The notes: generated by a model not told the origin, from the letters alone. DNA of 64,000 nt from Trichomonas vaginalis G3 (GCF_026262505.1 NC_067207.1:3294252-3358251), one strand, 5' to 3'; shown: positions 30,137 through 41,882, numbered from the stretch's first letter. Translations and numbers: made by a program.

Positions 30137-31430
30137 GAAATCGTTCATCATATTGTAGTAAAAAATAATTATTAGGAAATTGGTCAACTTCTTTAAATTT
30201 CAATTGCAAATGTTTCACCATTTTCACACGATGGATATATATCAAACATCAATATTTCAATAACACAGATTTTTTGTTTCCTGAATCTTGAGAAAAATTG
30301 GATTAACTAATAAAAAATTTGAAGAATGAATTGAATTTAAAATAATCGGAATTGAATAGCATTGAATTCATATCAACCGTAATCGAAATGTTCTTTCAAG
30401 GAACATATAGAATATAAGAATATGATAAAAATAATACATTTTTATTTTTGAGAAGAAATAGATTTTTTTTCAGAAAGATAACATATTTTTTTTGACATGT
30501 GTTAAAATGATCGATCAATAAGGTATAGTAGTGCGGAACACTCGTATGTCCCAGAAAAAGCTGCTTATATATCTAAAATGAAGTCCATTCTATAATTTTA
30601 TGCAATTTTTAACGAGTGAAAATTTGGAATCATCAAAATTTATAATGACACTATATGATTAACATCATACTACATATCTACATCAGTAATCTAAATCCGA
30701 TGTTACATTTAGAATTCGTAATAATCAAATTTTTAGGGTATTATATCTTTGCCTTCTAGATATTTTTTGCAACATAATAATAAATAATTAACATATTGAA
30801 AATGGCAAAAATATCGAAGAATTTTCATTGATTAATATTTGATTTTTTGAGATATATTTGAATATTCAAATTTAGGATGCACATTTGACAACAATTGCAT
30901 ATAAAAGACTATTCTGTTATACATTTATGGGTTTTGAAATAATAATTAATTATTCCTGGAAAATATGAAATTGTCATCTATTGATGATAACCCAAATTTG
31001 ACGATATGAAATTGCGATGCAAAAAGTTATTCCCGATTGCTTTTCAGAAAAAATCAAAAATTGAAAACGATCGCGATTTTTAAATAATGAACTAATTTTT
31101 GATTGACGAACATTTAATATCATCCCATAAGCATTATTTTTTATCACTGGTGCTAATTTCAAACTTTTTGTGTGAATTCAAGTAATGTCAAAAATTAATC
31201 TTACATTTTATAATATAATTTTAATGTTTATCATAAATATTAAAGTTATTTTGATATTTGAATTTTAAGACAATTCTATGAGTCAGCTCTTTTGAGATTG
31301 AACTGATTGCAAAATTTGGATTGCAATTCAATTTACAAAAAAAATTAATTAATGCACTATAAGTCCTATTTCTTTTTCTTTAATTTTTAGATTTGATAAT
31401 ATTCTCAAAAATGATATAATTTTTTTTATT
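30137..31430. other. Spacer with ankyrin remnant at its left end
   Basis: The first 90 bases read as decayed ankyrin codons continuing the gene before it. The remaining 1.2 kb shows no supported gene. Confidence 0.5.
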
Positions 31431-31436
31431 TCAATA

Positions 31437-31442
31437 TCATTT
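31437..31442 (+). promoter_or_regulatory. Initiator TCATTT
   Basis: Start A at 31439 gives an 11-base 5' UTR for the second Myb gene. Confidence 0.6.
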
Positions 31443-31449
31443 ATTTTTA

Positions 31450-32085
31450 ATGAAAGTTTCTGGATTTTCCGATGAATACCTGCTATCTTCAAGCGAAGAT
31501 GATTTTGATGAAGATACTGACAAAAAGAAACATAATTTGTTCACAAAAGAAGATGATGAAAAGTTAAAAGATATTGTCGAAAAACATTATAAAAATGATT
31601 TGAGAAAGATCAATTGGAGTTTTGTTGCATTCCAGATGTCAAACAAGAACAAGCGTCAATGCAAAGATAGATACATCAATTATCTTCGCGATGGAATAAA
31701 CGCTGGAAAATTCAGTCCAGAAGAAAACTATCTTCTACTCTGCAAGGTTGAGGAGATTGGACATAAATGGAGAATGATTGCCAAATTTTTTACAAACCGT
31801 TCAGACATCATGATTAAAGCTCAATATCGTAAATTGATGCGTCGCCATGCAACCAAAGAGAATGTAATGTATATCGATGCTGATACTCTTAGGAAATCAA
31901 GAAACAAAAGAAAACATTCTCACGAGAATAAAAATCATGAAAAATTTGAAAATAGTTCAAAGAAAGAAACAATTCATTATAACGTTGAGATTAATGATAT
32001 CAATCCATTTGACGCAGTATCATTTGATAATTGCATTTTTGAGGCAGAATTGGATGATTTTTCAATTTTTGAAGATTTTATTTGA
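31450..32085 (+). CDS. R2R3 Myb-like DNA-binding protein
   Basis: A 211-aa protein. After an acidic N-terminus, repeat 1 lies at residues about 29-80 (FTKEDDEKLKDIVEKH ... INWSFVAFQM ... QCKDRYINYL) and repeat 2 at about 86-133 (KFSPEENYLLLCKVEEIGHKWRMIAKFF ... AQYRKLMRRH). Repeat 1 begins with Phe in place of the first Trp, a common Myb variation. A basic stretch, KSRNKRKHSHENK, may be a nuclear localisation signal, and the C-terminus is acidic. It is a paralogue by type of the gene at 23035, but the sequences have diverged strongly. It probably regulates transcription; targets are unknown. Confidence 0.88.
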   Translation: MKVSGFSDEYLLSSSEDDFDEDTDKKKHNLFTKEDDEKLKDIVEKHYKNDLRKINWSFVAFQMSNKNKRQCKDRYINYLRDGINAGKFSPEENYLLLCKVEEIGHKWRMIAKFFTNRSDIMIKAQYRKLMRRHATKENVMYIDADTLRKSRNKRKHSHENKNHEKFENSSKKETIHYNVEINDINPFDAVSFDNCIFEAELDDFSIFEDFI

Positions 32086-32348
32086 ATTTTTGTTGTTATT
32101 TAATTAAACATATTGTATTATTTCAAATTCAGATGTTTAAGAAGAGTACACGAAAAATTTTGTAAAGTTTTGTGAATCAAATTCCTATTGCCAATTTCCA
32201 TCTTTATTTTATCATTTCAATATGACAAAACAATACTCTGATCAATATTATAAACGTAACCCATGGCATTTTTGGCTTGATACTTAGGATTTTAGTTATA
32301 TTTTTTACAATTTGGTTTTTATTCTCTAAACAAATCAAACATTTACTA

Positions 32349-32975
32349 CTAACTTATAAAAATGATGATAAACGGACAGATATCGAATAACGAATTTTTC
32401 CAATAATTGATGCGAAATGAACATAATATATCAAGAGGATTTCCATTACATATTGATACTGGATCACAAACAGCACCAAATAAATCTAAATATTGAATAA
32501 CAACAAAATTGATCGATAAATCAAATTGATCAATTCTTATTGAACGATAAATTCCTGGTCTAACAGGGATTACAATCGGCTTTGACTTATTGAGATAGCT
32601 TGGATCTTCATTTTTAAAAATTGTTATTGAATGGTTCAACTCTGTTGTTGCTGATATAGAAAAATTAGTTGCATATTGCCATGGTTTAGAAACCAATTTA
32701 GGAGTATATGAAATATGAGTTAGATATAATAAATATTTGAAATTTACTTCAATCCACATTGTATTATATGCACCACAATAAAATTGGGAATAGTCGTACG
32801 AACTATTAAGCAGTGCAGTATTATATATGTATGTGTATGTACCTTCTGGTTCGAATCTACTTGAATTTACAGAAAAGATTGACTGATCATTCGGATACAA
32901 GTGTCTAACGATTCCATTTACAGGTCCATCAATCCTTGGAATAAACTTTTGTATATAGACCAGTTACCTTTTAAA
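32349..32975 (-). pseudogene. Fragment of a beta-sandwich (F5/8C-like) protein gene
   Basis: The frame is open from about 32975 to TAA at 32349, but contains no credible ATG start. An in-frame TAA lies just upstream. The protein (RIDGPVNGIVRHLYPND..., NTMWIEVNFKYLLYLTHISYTP, YRSIRIDQFDLS) has the strand pattern of galactose-binding-like (F5/8 type C) domains, which trichomonads carry in multigene families. The 5' part is missing. The C-terminus FDICPFIIIFIS is hydrophobic. The assignment to F5/8C is tentative. Confidence 0.45.
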
Positions 32976-33877
32976 AATTGAGTGTTTCCCTGATTTTTTT
33001 AACCCCAGTTTAAGGTTGTCAGTTTTTTGAAGAATGAAAAATGGATATGTTTGAAAAAAACGGTGCATATTCAATGTATCCATCAGCAATTTTTCTTGAA
33101 ATAGAATAAATCATAGATATAAACATAACCAAATCCAGTATTAATGAATTCGCATCAAAAATGCATCAAACACAGGATAAAATCATAATAATTTTTGGTC
33201 ATCAAAATATATCAAAAAGTGACATGAATTAGGGAAAATGCCTTGGTTTTCAACTAAACTTATGAACAAATCAATTGAATTAAATCCTATGGTTGGTTGG
33301 AATTTGTTGTTGATTAATTTAGAATGGATAAATGTCCACCATAAATTTATGCAGAATTACCAAACAGAATGAAACAGAAGCACACACAATTTGGAAAATA
33401 GCAATCAATGTTGGTGCTTGTAAAATCGAATGTGAGTATCATTTAAGAAAGAAATAGAAATGGAATTTGATATGAAAGCCAAATAACATAAAGAAATATG
33501 TAGTGCTCAGATAGCAGAAACAGATGTTATGGCTCAAAATGCTGCGTATATTGATAAAGAAAGTGATACAAAGAATAGCTTTCTGTTTGATAATTTCGAA
33601 GATTCTAAGAATGATCCATTTTTCTAGCATTAATTAAGTTACCACTAGTATTACATGCTATATTTTTATATTTATGTCTAAATTTTCTCATTTTCTAAAA
33701 TTAATTTTGATATTTTTTTTGTAATAGATAATTGACTTCGCTTGTATTAGCTAACATGACTATTTGAAAGCATTTGATTTCATTTAGTCTCATTTCTCAT
33801 TCAAATTTGATGGAAAAAAACCTCCAAACAATTTTTTTCCGGTCTCTAAAAAAAAGGATTTATTTTTTTTTTAGAAT
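32976..33877. other. AT-rich spacer
   Basis: About 900 bases upstream of the importin-like gene. No supported gene; a 63-codon minus-strand frame at 33439-33630 looks like chance. Confidence 0.5.
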
Positions 33878-36565
33878 ATGGCTGATTTTACTTCTCCTCA
33901 GTATTGCTTAGAACAAATAAAAGCAGCAACTAATTTAACACAAGATAATGCATCTTCGGCCACAGAAAATATTGTCTTTTTACTTGAATATTGCCCAATT
34001 GATACATTAACTAACTTAGCTTCATTTTTACTTTCAGATAACGAGGAGATTGCAACCAATGCAATCGCCCATGCATCATGCATCTACATGTGCCAGATTA
34101 TTGGCGATCCAAGAAAATCAAAAGCTCAAGAATTTTGGAAGCAGCTTTCTGATCAGACAAAAGCCCAGTTAATATCAGCAGCTCAGCGTAGCCTACTCTT
34201 TACGAACAGTGTTGGCCTCCAAGGAGCTTGTTTATTAGCGAAAATTTTCAATTATGAGCCAGTCCAAACGAACCTTGCAGAATACATCAAGTACATCCTT
34301 ACAGACAAGAACTTCACGGAAGAGCATAAGAAGTCAGTTTACGCTTTAATTCTTGAGTTATCTTATCCATCAAATGTAACACGAACAGATGAGAAATCAG
34401 CGTTAATAGAGAGGATCCTATTAGACACAGAAGAATTTTTCATGCAGAATTTCGCGGAAATGCTAAATTACGATCAATCCTACCAAGTTGCTTTCCTCCA
34501 GATGTTCAATGCATACATAGCCATGATCAGACCAGAAAACATCGCCGGAGTTTACAAGCCAATCTACGATATCGCTGAAGCACAATTATTCCCGAATATA
34601 CAAGACGACGTTGTCTTTCTTGAGCTCTACAGGTTACTTTATTCGATGCTGATCAACATCTACGAAGAAGATAACTTCGACGAGCTTCTAGAAAAAGAAA
34701 GATTTATTATGTGCGGAGTGAATGGTCTTTCATGCAATCCACCACTTCTTACACAAGTCCTTACCTTCTGGCTCTACGTTTTCAAGTTCGAACGCGACAT
34801 TTTGAAGCAAAACAGAGAAATTTTGAAATTTAGAAATTTTTATTCGGAACTGATCAAAAACAAGGAGCCAAATTTCCTCAAATTACCAGAACCACGCAGA
34901 TTCCACAATATTACTGATGCAGCCGCCAATGAAATAATTGATATTTTATTTAATCTCATAGTTCCTGATCCAAACGCCACAGATCCAGAGGACAGGAATG
35001 ATCCAGACATCCACATGTGGTGTTGTGAGATTTTGTCCGTTCTTGCCGATACTTATCCACCATGTTTAGAAAAAGTTAAAGATTTTTGCATCCAAAACTT
35101 AGATGATGAGAAATGGGAAGTTCAACACGCCGTTGCCGTTCTTCCTTTTGTTTATTGCCAAGATGATGTTGTAGACAAGTCATCTGCCTACAGAGCTTTC
35201 ATATTATCAATGATTCCTAAGTTGATTGAACATCTACAAAGCGAAGAAACTCCAATCAGATTAGTTGAAACAGCAATTTATACTTTGACATGTATTACAA
35301 AGTATTTTGCTATTTTTTCATATGGACAAACAACAAATATGGAATCATTGATGCAAGGATTTATGATACAATACAACAGACATCCACAAATAGCAATAAG
35401 AATCATGGGATTTGTAAATGAAACAATGAAATTCCCTCCGAAAATTGATGAAAATTCAAAATTTGACAATTTCATTATTGCTCTTCATGAAGCTATTAAA
35501 GAGGCATATCCACAGCTGCAAGGTGTTATTCGTGTTAACTACAAGATGTTGTATCTTTACATGGTGAAGATTTCAAAGTGGGATAATGATTACGAGAAAT
35601 TGAAATCAATGATTGAAACGATTTTTTCGAATTTGCAACAGTTGTCAATTGCCGCATTTGATGGCTCTATGGAAATGTCATTGAGACATACGAATACTCA
35701 ATGTAATTTATGGTTGTTGACTTCTCTTTTCAGGAGATATAAAGATCAGCTTCGTGAAATTTCTTCTCCTGCAGCCGCAAAGTTATTTGAAATGTTGAAA
35801 TCTTCTGAAGATATGCAAGAAGAAATTTTGGAATGTTTGTTTACGATTATCAACGCATTGCCGCAAGAAGATAATGAAACACAGGATAGAATTATTGAGT
35901 ATATTCCTATTGCTATTGGTTCGAATTCACCAAGATTGGCTGTGATGTCTTTAACAGCACTTTCTTATTTGTTGAAGAATTTGGGTGAAAGAGGAAGTTT
36001 GATTTTCGATGCTTCTTTGAATGAAATCTTTTCTTTGCTTGATAATGTTTCTTTCCCTGTTTTCTTTAAATCTGAATTGTTGGCCGCTCTTGCAAGAGTT
36101 CTCGATGTCTACAAGGAGAAAATAAGTATTCCTGACATGGAACAACTGTTTTCTAAGTTGTATTCTTATATCTCAATCGATTGGGGTGAATACTTGGAAA
36201 ACCAGGAATTGCTGATGAATGAAATGTATGATTCAATTTACAAGTGCTACACAGCATTGATTTCTACTGATCACGTTAGAGAATTGTATATGGATAAACC
36301 TTCATTGAGAAAGTTCTTCAAACGATTGGTAATGCCACTGAGAGCTTACGCAGGTCAGGTAAATGACATGAGTTTGGAAACAATTGAATCAATCGCACAA
36401 TTCCTTGACAAAATGAGACAAATGTTTAATAGACAGGCAAATATTTACTTGAACTATTTCTCTAACTATTTCATCATTATTTGGGGAATGGTGCAGACAC
36501 AGAACCTTCAGACTTCTAAGTACGAAAGTTTGAAGAATATTCTCAGGTTGTTAATCCAATCTTAA
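33878..36565 (+). CDS. Importin-beta-like karyopherin
   Basis: An 895-aa, all-helical HEAT-repeat protein, close in length to importin beta-1 (about 876 aa). The N-terminal order, residues YCLEQIKAATNLTQDN..., then TNLASFLLSDNEEIATNAIAHASCIYM and EFWKQLSDQTKAQLISAAQRSLL, follows the first HEATs of importin beta. An acidic loop at about 360 (DPNATDPEDRNDPDIHMW) sits where importin beta has its acidic loop. These carriers bind nuclear localisation signals and RanGTP and move cargo through nuclear pores. Another HEAT karyopherin is possible. The start ATGGCT is the first in frame; no TCA initiator lies near it. The stop reads UAAA. Confidence 0.6.
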   Translation: MADFTSPQYCLEQIKAATNLTQDNASSATENIVFLLEYCPIDTLTNLASFLLSDNEEIATNAIAHASCIYMCQIIGDPRKSKAQEFWKQLSDQTKAQLISAAQRSLLFTNSVGLQGACLLAKIFNYEPVQTNLAEYIKYILTDKNFTEEHKKSVYALILELSYPSNVTRTDEKSALIERILLDTEEFFMQNFAEMLNYDQSYQVAFLQMFNAYIAMIRPENIAGVYKPIYDIAEAQLFPNIQDDVVFLELYRLLYSMLINIYEEDNFDELLEKERFIMCGVNGLSCNPPLLTQVLTFWLYVFKFERDILKQNREILKFRNFYSELIKNKEPNFLKLPEPRRFHNITDAAANEIIDILFNLIVPDPNATDPEDRNDPDIHMWCCEILSVLADTYPPCLEKVKDFCIQNLDDEKWEVQHAVAVLPFVYCQDDVVDKSSAYRAFILSMIPKLIEHLQSEETPIRLVETAIYTLTCITKYFAIFSYGQTTNMESLMQGFMIQYNRHPQIAIRIMGFVNETMKFPPKIDENSKFDNFIIALHEAIKEAYPQLQGVIRVNYKMLYLYMVKISKWDNDYEKLKSMIETIFSNLQQLSIAAFDGSMEMSLRHTNTQCNLWLLTSLFRRYKDQLREISSPAAAKLFEMLKSSEDMQEEILECLFTIINALPQEDNETQDRIIEYIPIAIGSNSPRLAVMSLTALSYLLKNLGERGSLIFDASLNEIFSLLDNVSFPVFFKSELLAALARVLDVYKEKISIPDMEQLFSKLYSYISIDWGEYLENQELLMNEMYDSIYKCYTALISTDHVRELYMDKPSLRKFFKRLVMPLRAYAGQVNDMSLETIESIAQFLDKMRQMFNRQANIYLNYFSNYFIIIWGMVQTQNLQTSKYESLKNILRLLIQS

Positions 36566-36983
36566 AATTTTGTTTTATATATATAAAATTTTTTACTGAC
36601 ATTCGCTCTCAATTTTTTTGACGAATTTGATGCAAAACTTATAAACTGATAATTTGGGGTGATAATGAAATGTTTTGAGGTGCATTTTATCTTTCATTCC
36701 CATTAGAATGTGCCAAAAATATGAGATCTTGTGAATTTAACCTAATATTGGACATTTTCTAAATGACATTGAATGTTACAAAATACTAATTGTACATCAG
36801 CGCATTGCAGCTCACAATTCTAAATTTGCAAGTGTTGTTATCAAAATTTGTTTTGAAATGAAATTTCATTGATATATTTTCATAATCATATAACAATGAG
36901 AGTATTTTTAGTCTAATTTTCGATTTTAATTTTTTTTTCAGATTTTTTGTAAAGTTACGATATTGTAAAAATCGAATCAGTGG
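36566..36983. other. AT-rich spacer
   Basis: About 420 bases between two plus-strand genes; no supported feature. Confidence 0.5.
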
Positions 36984-38042
36984 ATGAATCTGAATTTCGA
37001 ATACATTGCTGCTCATATCAGTGATTATATTGAAAACGAAAACTTTTTTGATACATTCGATATGGAGGCTATCAAAACAATCATGAAATATTCACGTTTG
37101 ACAGCTGATCAGTACATTACTCTTCTCAAACAGTCTTCACCAACTCTTAATTCCAAAGAATTATATATCGGTACACGAAAAGCAAATGTTACTATCGAAA
37201 ATATTGAAGAAGTCATTTCAATTCTTACCTTCGTCAAAAAGTACATGAAATTCCATATATTTGATGGAATCATTGATTTTCTCAAAGAAAACGACAAACA
37301 CATGGGTGATTCTACAGAAGAAATCAAAAAACCTCAAACAGAAATAAAAACATTACAAAATCAAATACAAAATGTTTCCAAAGAAACTACAGTCACTCGA
37401 ACTAATGAATCTCACAACTATTCTGAAGAATTTTTAACCAAAATCTCATCACTTAAGAAAACAAAAGATTTTGATAGTGTTTACAAATTCTTTGAAGAAC
37501 TTTCTTCTGAAGATAATCACGAAATGATTTCAAAGGCTTGTGAAGAAGGTCTTTGGTTAAAAAAGACAAAATTGGATGAAATGAATGTACTTCATGTTGC
37601 AAGCCAAAAAGGAAATCTTAAACTTGTCAAATCACTCATTGAATGTGGCTGTGATAAAGAAGCAAAGAATAAATATGGAAGAACTCCACTCATGTATGCA
37701 TCATGGTATAATAATCTTTCAGTTGTTAAATATCTTATCTCAGTTGGAGCTGATAAAGAAGCAAAGAATAAATATGGAAGAACTCCACTCATGTATGCAT
37801 CATGGTATAATAATCTTTCAGTTGTTAAATATCTTATCTCAGTTGGAGCTGATAAAGATGCAAAGAATAAATATGGAGATACTGCACTCATTTATGCATC
37901 AGAAAAAGGTCATCTTGAAGTTGTTCAATATCTTATCTCAGTTGGAGCTGATAAAGAAGCAAAGAATAAATATGGAAAAACAGCACTCTCATATGCAAAT
38001 AGTAATGTCAGCGATTATCTAAAATCTATTGGAGCCAAATAA
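36984..38042 (+). CDS. Ankyrin-repeat protein with trichomonad N-terminal domain
   Basis: A 352-aa protein. Residues 1-115 form a helical domain (FEYIAAHISDYIENENFFDTFD..., ADQYITLLKQSS) typical of a large trichomonad ankyrin family. A linker follows, then a second helical segment (KKTKDFDSVYKFFEELSSEDNHEMISKACEEG) shared with the fragment at 59357. About five ankyrin repeats run from residue 200 to the end (KNKYGRTPLMYASWYNNLSVVKYLISVGADKEA). Two successive repeats are identical in DNA over a 99-base period. It probably mediates protein interactions; the partner is unknown. There is no clear initiator next to the ATG. Confidence 0.85.
   Translation: MNLNFEYIAAHISDYIENENFFDTFDMEAIKTIMKYSRLTADQYITLLKQSSPTLNSKELYIGTRKANVTIENIEEVISILTFVKKYMKFHIFDGIIDFLKENDKHMGDSTEEIKKPQTEIKTLQNQIQNVSKETTVTRTNESHNYSEEFLTKISSLKKTKDFDSVYKFFEELSSEDNHEMISKACEEGLWLKKTKLDEMNVLHVASQKGNLKLVKSLIECGCDKEAKNKYGRTPLMYASWYNNLSVVKYLISVGADKEAKNKYGRTPLMYASWYNNLSVVKYLISVGADKDAKNKYGDTALIYASEKGHLEVVQYLISVGADKEAKNKYGKTALSYANSNVSDYLKSIGAK
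37652..37858 (+). repeat. Identical tandem ankyrin-repeat units (99-bp period)
   Basis: Bases 37652-37759 and 37751-37858 are identical: one 33-codon unit duplicated exactly, including synonymous sites. This indicates recent unequal exchange or conversion within the gene. Confidence 0.85.
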
Positions 38043-38624
38043 CATAATCTAATCTGATTGGATAATTATATTAAAATTAACAATATTCTTATTTCCAATC
38101 TATTTTTCATATGAATATTGTTTGTTCTTCATTTAAAGTTACCATAAATTGATGTTATGCAATATCGAGTATTTCTCATCACTTCATTTTTAGTAAAGAT
38201 ATTAATGATATTGAAATATATATTAGTAGAGTATATACTAAAGTTTTTATTTCTATGATATTGAAGTCTTGAAAACTTCCAGTATACAGAAAACTACTTC
38301 GCAATTTTCGAACTTGTTTCCCATGAATTTAATTTTAATGACAAGCATATCATGTGATTTTAAGTCCGATTGAGGTGAATAAAGTTTGGCGATCTATAGT
38401 GTAAACACACTTTCGGGCAAGCGTAGCCACCTTCGGCAATATATATATATATATATTGATTATAGGAGTTCATCCAAACTCTCTGAAGTTTTTGGATAAC
38501 TTTAACGTCATTTGTTTGGAAAAGCAAATATAATGAATACCAAACAACGGACTTTTTGTGAATTTGGATGATAATTAAATAATAAATCTAAAAATTGGAA
38601 TTTCTCAGATGAAAAAACTGACAA
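38043..38624. other. Spacer with a short (AT)n tract
   Basis: About 580 bases. An (AT)n run lies at about 38439-38457, next to a slightly GC-richer stretch (CGGGCAAGCGTAGCCACCTT). No gene is supported. Confidence 0.55.
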
Positions 38625-39704
38625 ATGAAAAATTTACTGAAAGAATTAGATATTTTCGATAAATTTGCAGATGCTGAATTTGCATTACATACAATTGGAG
38701 GCAAATTTATGTCAGCTATATTCTCCATCATTGCTGTTATCTTAATTTTTGCAGAATTATTCAATTATACAAAACCAATCGTTTACCGTGATCTATTAAA
38801 TATTCCACAATTGGATAAAGACAACACAGTTAATTTTACATTTTCAATTCAAGTAGCTTTACCATGTTTCTTTTTACATTTTGATGCACTCGATAGTATT
38901 GGTGTAGAAATGCTTGATGTTTCGAATGATATCAAGTTCAAAAGGATGTCTGTCGATAATCGCTTTATAGATTACAGCAACGAGTCTTTAAAGGATATTT
39001 GTCTACCATGTCACGGATTAAAGCCAGAAGGTGAATGCTGCAATACATGTGATGAAGTAAAGGCTATTTTCGAGGCAAGAGGTGAAGATTTTAACCCACT
39101 TCCTTTCGATCAATGCATGGGAAATGTTAATTTCAAAAAAGATATGTCAGAAAGCTGCCTGATTGAAGGAACAATACATACGTTCAAATCACCAGGACAA
39201 TTCCATATTGCTCCAGGCCGTAATACTAAGTTTAGGAGAACAGGACACCAACATGATACTGGTTTATCGCCAGAAGCAAGTTGTCCGCACACAATACACG
39301 AGTTTTATGTTGGACAGAAGTATGATAACGTCAGATCGCCTATTCGTGGAAAGATTTTCAGAGATCGCGATTCATTACCTCGAATTTACCTTTACGATCT
39401 ATTTATTACCAAAGTTTTACATACATTCAACGATGCTCTACAATATACATCATACGAATACTCCTACAATTTAGGCGCAAAGATATTTAACCCAGGATCT
39501 TTCTATCAACCCGGAATTTACTTCAAATACATGTTCTCTCCTATGACCATTGTCGAGAGATCCATATCCAAGAACCCAATGAGGTTTTTGGTCACATCTG
39601 TTGGAGTTTTGGCTGGAATTTTCGCATTTCTGAATGCTGTTGGCGGAATGATGGCCAAGATATGTCCAACTGAAGGACCACGCGTTCCAGAGGCTTTGAA
39701 ATAA
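38625..39704 (+). CDS. ERV46: ERGIC3/ERV46 cargo receptor
   Basis: A 359-aa protein with the full ERV46/ERGIC3 layout. The N-terminal ERGIC domain (LLKELDIFDKFADAEFALHTIGGKFMS, membrane segment about 29-48) is followed by a large lumenal domain with a Cys-rich stretch (CLPCHGLKPEGECCNTCDEV), GQFHIAPG, SCPHTIHEFYVG and FSPMTIVE. A second membrane segment lies near 325-345 (VTSVGVLAGIFAFLNAVGGMM). Both termini face the cytosol. ERV46 cycles between ER and Golgi in COPII/COPI vesicles and retrieves or exports cargo with ERV41. Length fits the family. The ATG chosen begins MKNLLKELD; an ATG 16 bases upstream is out of frame. Confidence 0.92.
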   Translation: MKNLLKELDIFDKFADAEFALHTIGGKFMSAIFSIIAVILIFAELFNYTKPIVYRDLLNIPQLDKDNTVNFTFSIQVALPCFFLHFDALDSIGVEMLDVSNDIKFKRMSVDNRFIDYSNESLKDICLPCHGLKPEGECCNTCDEVKAIFEARGEDFNPLPFDQCMGNVNFKKDMSESCLIEGTIHTFKSPGQFHIAPGRNTKFRRTGHQHDTGLSPEASCPHTIHEFYVGQKYDNVRSPIRGKIFRDRDSLPRIYLYDLFITKVLHTFNDALQYTSYEYSYNLGAKIFNPGSFYQPGIYFKYMFSPMTIVERSISKNPMRFLVTSVGVLAGIFAFLNAVGGMMAKICPTEGPRVPEALK

Positions 39705-40315
39705 TTACTTTTTTATTTATTATTATTATTTTTTTTTGTTTAATTAACCTGATTGATTTTAAAGAGGATTTATATAATAAACACTACTCTCAATTGAAAA
39801 TATATGATTGCAATTGTTGCAAATACCCAATTCTGCTCATGAGATAAAATTTATCTCGCGCGTTCAATAAAAATATATTCAGGAGTATTCCTCAATTCAA
39901 GATCACTCCATTATAGCTCCATTGAGACAAGTGAAAGGGTTTTTAAAAAAAAAAAAATTCACATAAGCCTATTTTCCTACGTAAAGTCTCTCTATAGTTT
40001 TTCTGCCTCAATATTGGGTGAATCTCTATCAAAAATTTGAATAAGAGACTTTAAGGAGGAAACAGAGTTTAGTATTTTTTTTTAGAATCGAGTTAATTTT
40101 TTTATTTGGTAAAATGCCATTTTAAAACGTTATATAGTATATAATATATTAAACTAAGACATATACTAATGTTATGAGAAGAAGTCAGAAAGAGATGAGT
40201 GCATCCATAAGTCATCAAAACACTGTTTTCACTTTTTTATTTTGTAAATTAAAATTCTAGGATAATATAAATCATATCAAAACGAGATTTCAACAGAATA
40301 ATATTCTAAAAAGAT
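39705..40315. other. AT-rich spacer with weak inverted repeat
   Basis: About 610 bases between convergent genes. Around 39976-40063, CCTACGTAAAGTCTC can pair imperfectly with GAGACTTTAAGGAGG. No gene is seen. Confidence 0.5.
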
Positions 40316-41880
40316 TTAGTCATCACCCGGATACCAGAGATAATGCTCCAAATCATAAATTATTCTTCGTACGTCTTGAGATGCAATATTATTGCATTCC
40401 AATGCATCTTCTCTTTCATAATACTGGTTTCGTGTTTTTGGATCAAAAATGAGTTTTTTAAACATTTCTGGATCATCGACAGCATATTGAAGAGGAAACT
40501 TCGAATTATTATCCCTTTTTCTGATTCTACTGGTTCTCTCTATGAGTGCTAATGCGGTTTTGACATTACCACTTATTACTGCGTAATGTAGAGGTAATTT
40601 TCCTTCATCGTCGCATATTTCAGTACAATTGTCAAAAGGACATAACAATTGCTTTGTTATGCTTTTAATACCACTTTCTGCTGCATAATGAAGGGCTGTC
40701 TTCCCTTCATCGTCACGTATTTCGGAATTTATATTATTATATAAGAGTTCATTTAAAAATTCTATATTATCATTAATTGCTGCATAATGAAGGGCCGTCT
40801 TCCCTTCATTGTCTTGTTTGTTGACTATAGGTCCTAAATTATCAAATATATAATCACACCATTCAAAATGAAAGTGTTCTGCAGCATGATGAAGAATAGT
40901 TTTTCCATTATCATCTATGAAATTGAAATCTACATCATGAGAATCAAAATCATAGATAAGAATTGCTTTTGCACTGTTAAGAAGTCCTTGGTATTTTTTA
41001 TCTAAAATTTTAGGCAAAAGAGAAAAAGTAATTTTATATAATGCAGAAAAAATAGTTTTCTGATCAACGATTAAATAACATGTTTTAGCAATGAATCCCT
41101 CTATATCATTTGATTGATCATAATGAATAAAAAATGCTTGAATGTTTTCGTAATTAATGCATTGGTTGACGTCAATTGGAATATTATGTTGGTTCATTAG
41201 AAATGTAACAAAATCGATGTTATGAGACATAATTGCATATTTCATGCATTCAGCATTTGGTTTTTGATATTTCAAACATTCACTAATAATATCAGGATTT
41301 CCTCTAAAAATGAAAGTTGAAGACAAACATCTGTGATTTCTGAAGAGAATGCTGATCTCAAAAACTTGAAACAATTAACTGAACCGTAATAACAACATGT
41401 TTCAAGGAGATTTAATCTATTTTTCACGCATGGAAAGTAAGAAAAGTCTATCTCTTGAGCATGAGAAAATTCATTTTGTTCTGCAATAGGAGCAAGTAAT
41501 TTCACGTCATCATGAATGATTGATTTTAATAAGTTACTGATTTTAAATTGATATGGTTTAGTTACTGTAATTCCAAAATATTTCTGTAGAATGTGTTCTC
41601 CAAGAGATGAATCAGATTGGCTATTTAAATCTGAATACTTTTGGTAAAACTTTTGCATTAAAGTCAAATAAGACATAATATAACGATTGTTCGCTTGTAA
41701 AGCCCTTGAAATTGCTTGAAGAATGCTAGATTTATGACAACTGCTTAAATTATTATCAAGTTCTTTGAAAAAACCATTGATTTCGTCCGCACTTGTTATC
41801 TGTAGTCTATACAATCTATGAAAAACATCATTAGATTCTTTGACAGAATTCATTAGTGTGTCATATGGGAATTTACTCAT
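40316..41880 (-). pseudogene. DUF3447-type ankyrin protein gene with a 1-nt frameshift
   Basis: The N-terminal part runs from ATG 41880 (MSKFPYDTLMNSVKESNDVF) to about 41300; the C-terminal part continues in another frame to 40316. The two join at LQLSFL / RGNPDIISECLKYQKP, exactly where the paralogue at 27418 reads LELSFLGRNAEIMSECLKHQKP, so one base appears lost near 41300-41310. The C-terminal part holds about six ankyrin repeats (DNEGKTALHYAAINDNIEFLNELL). The promoter initiator is intact. It is either a young pseudogene or a sequence error; no other lesions are visible. Confidence 0.75.
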
Positions 41881-41882
41881 GA

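Noticed and set aside
38439..38457. (AT)n tract as a regulatory element
   Set aside because: Simple AT runs are frequent in this background.
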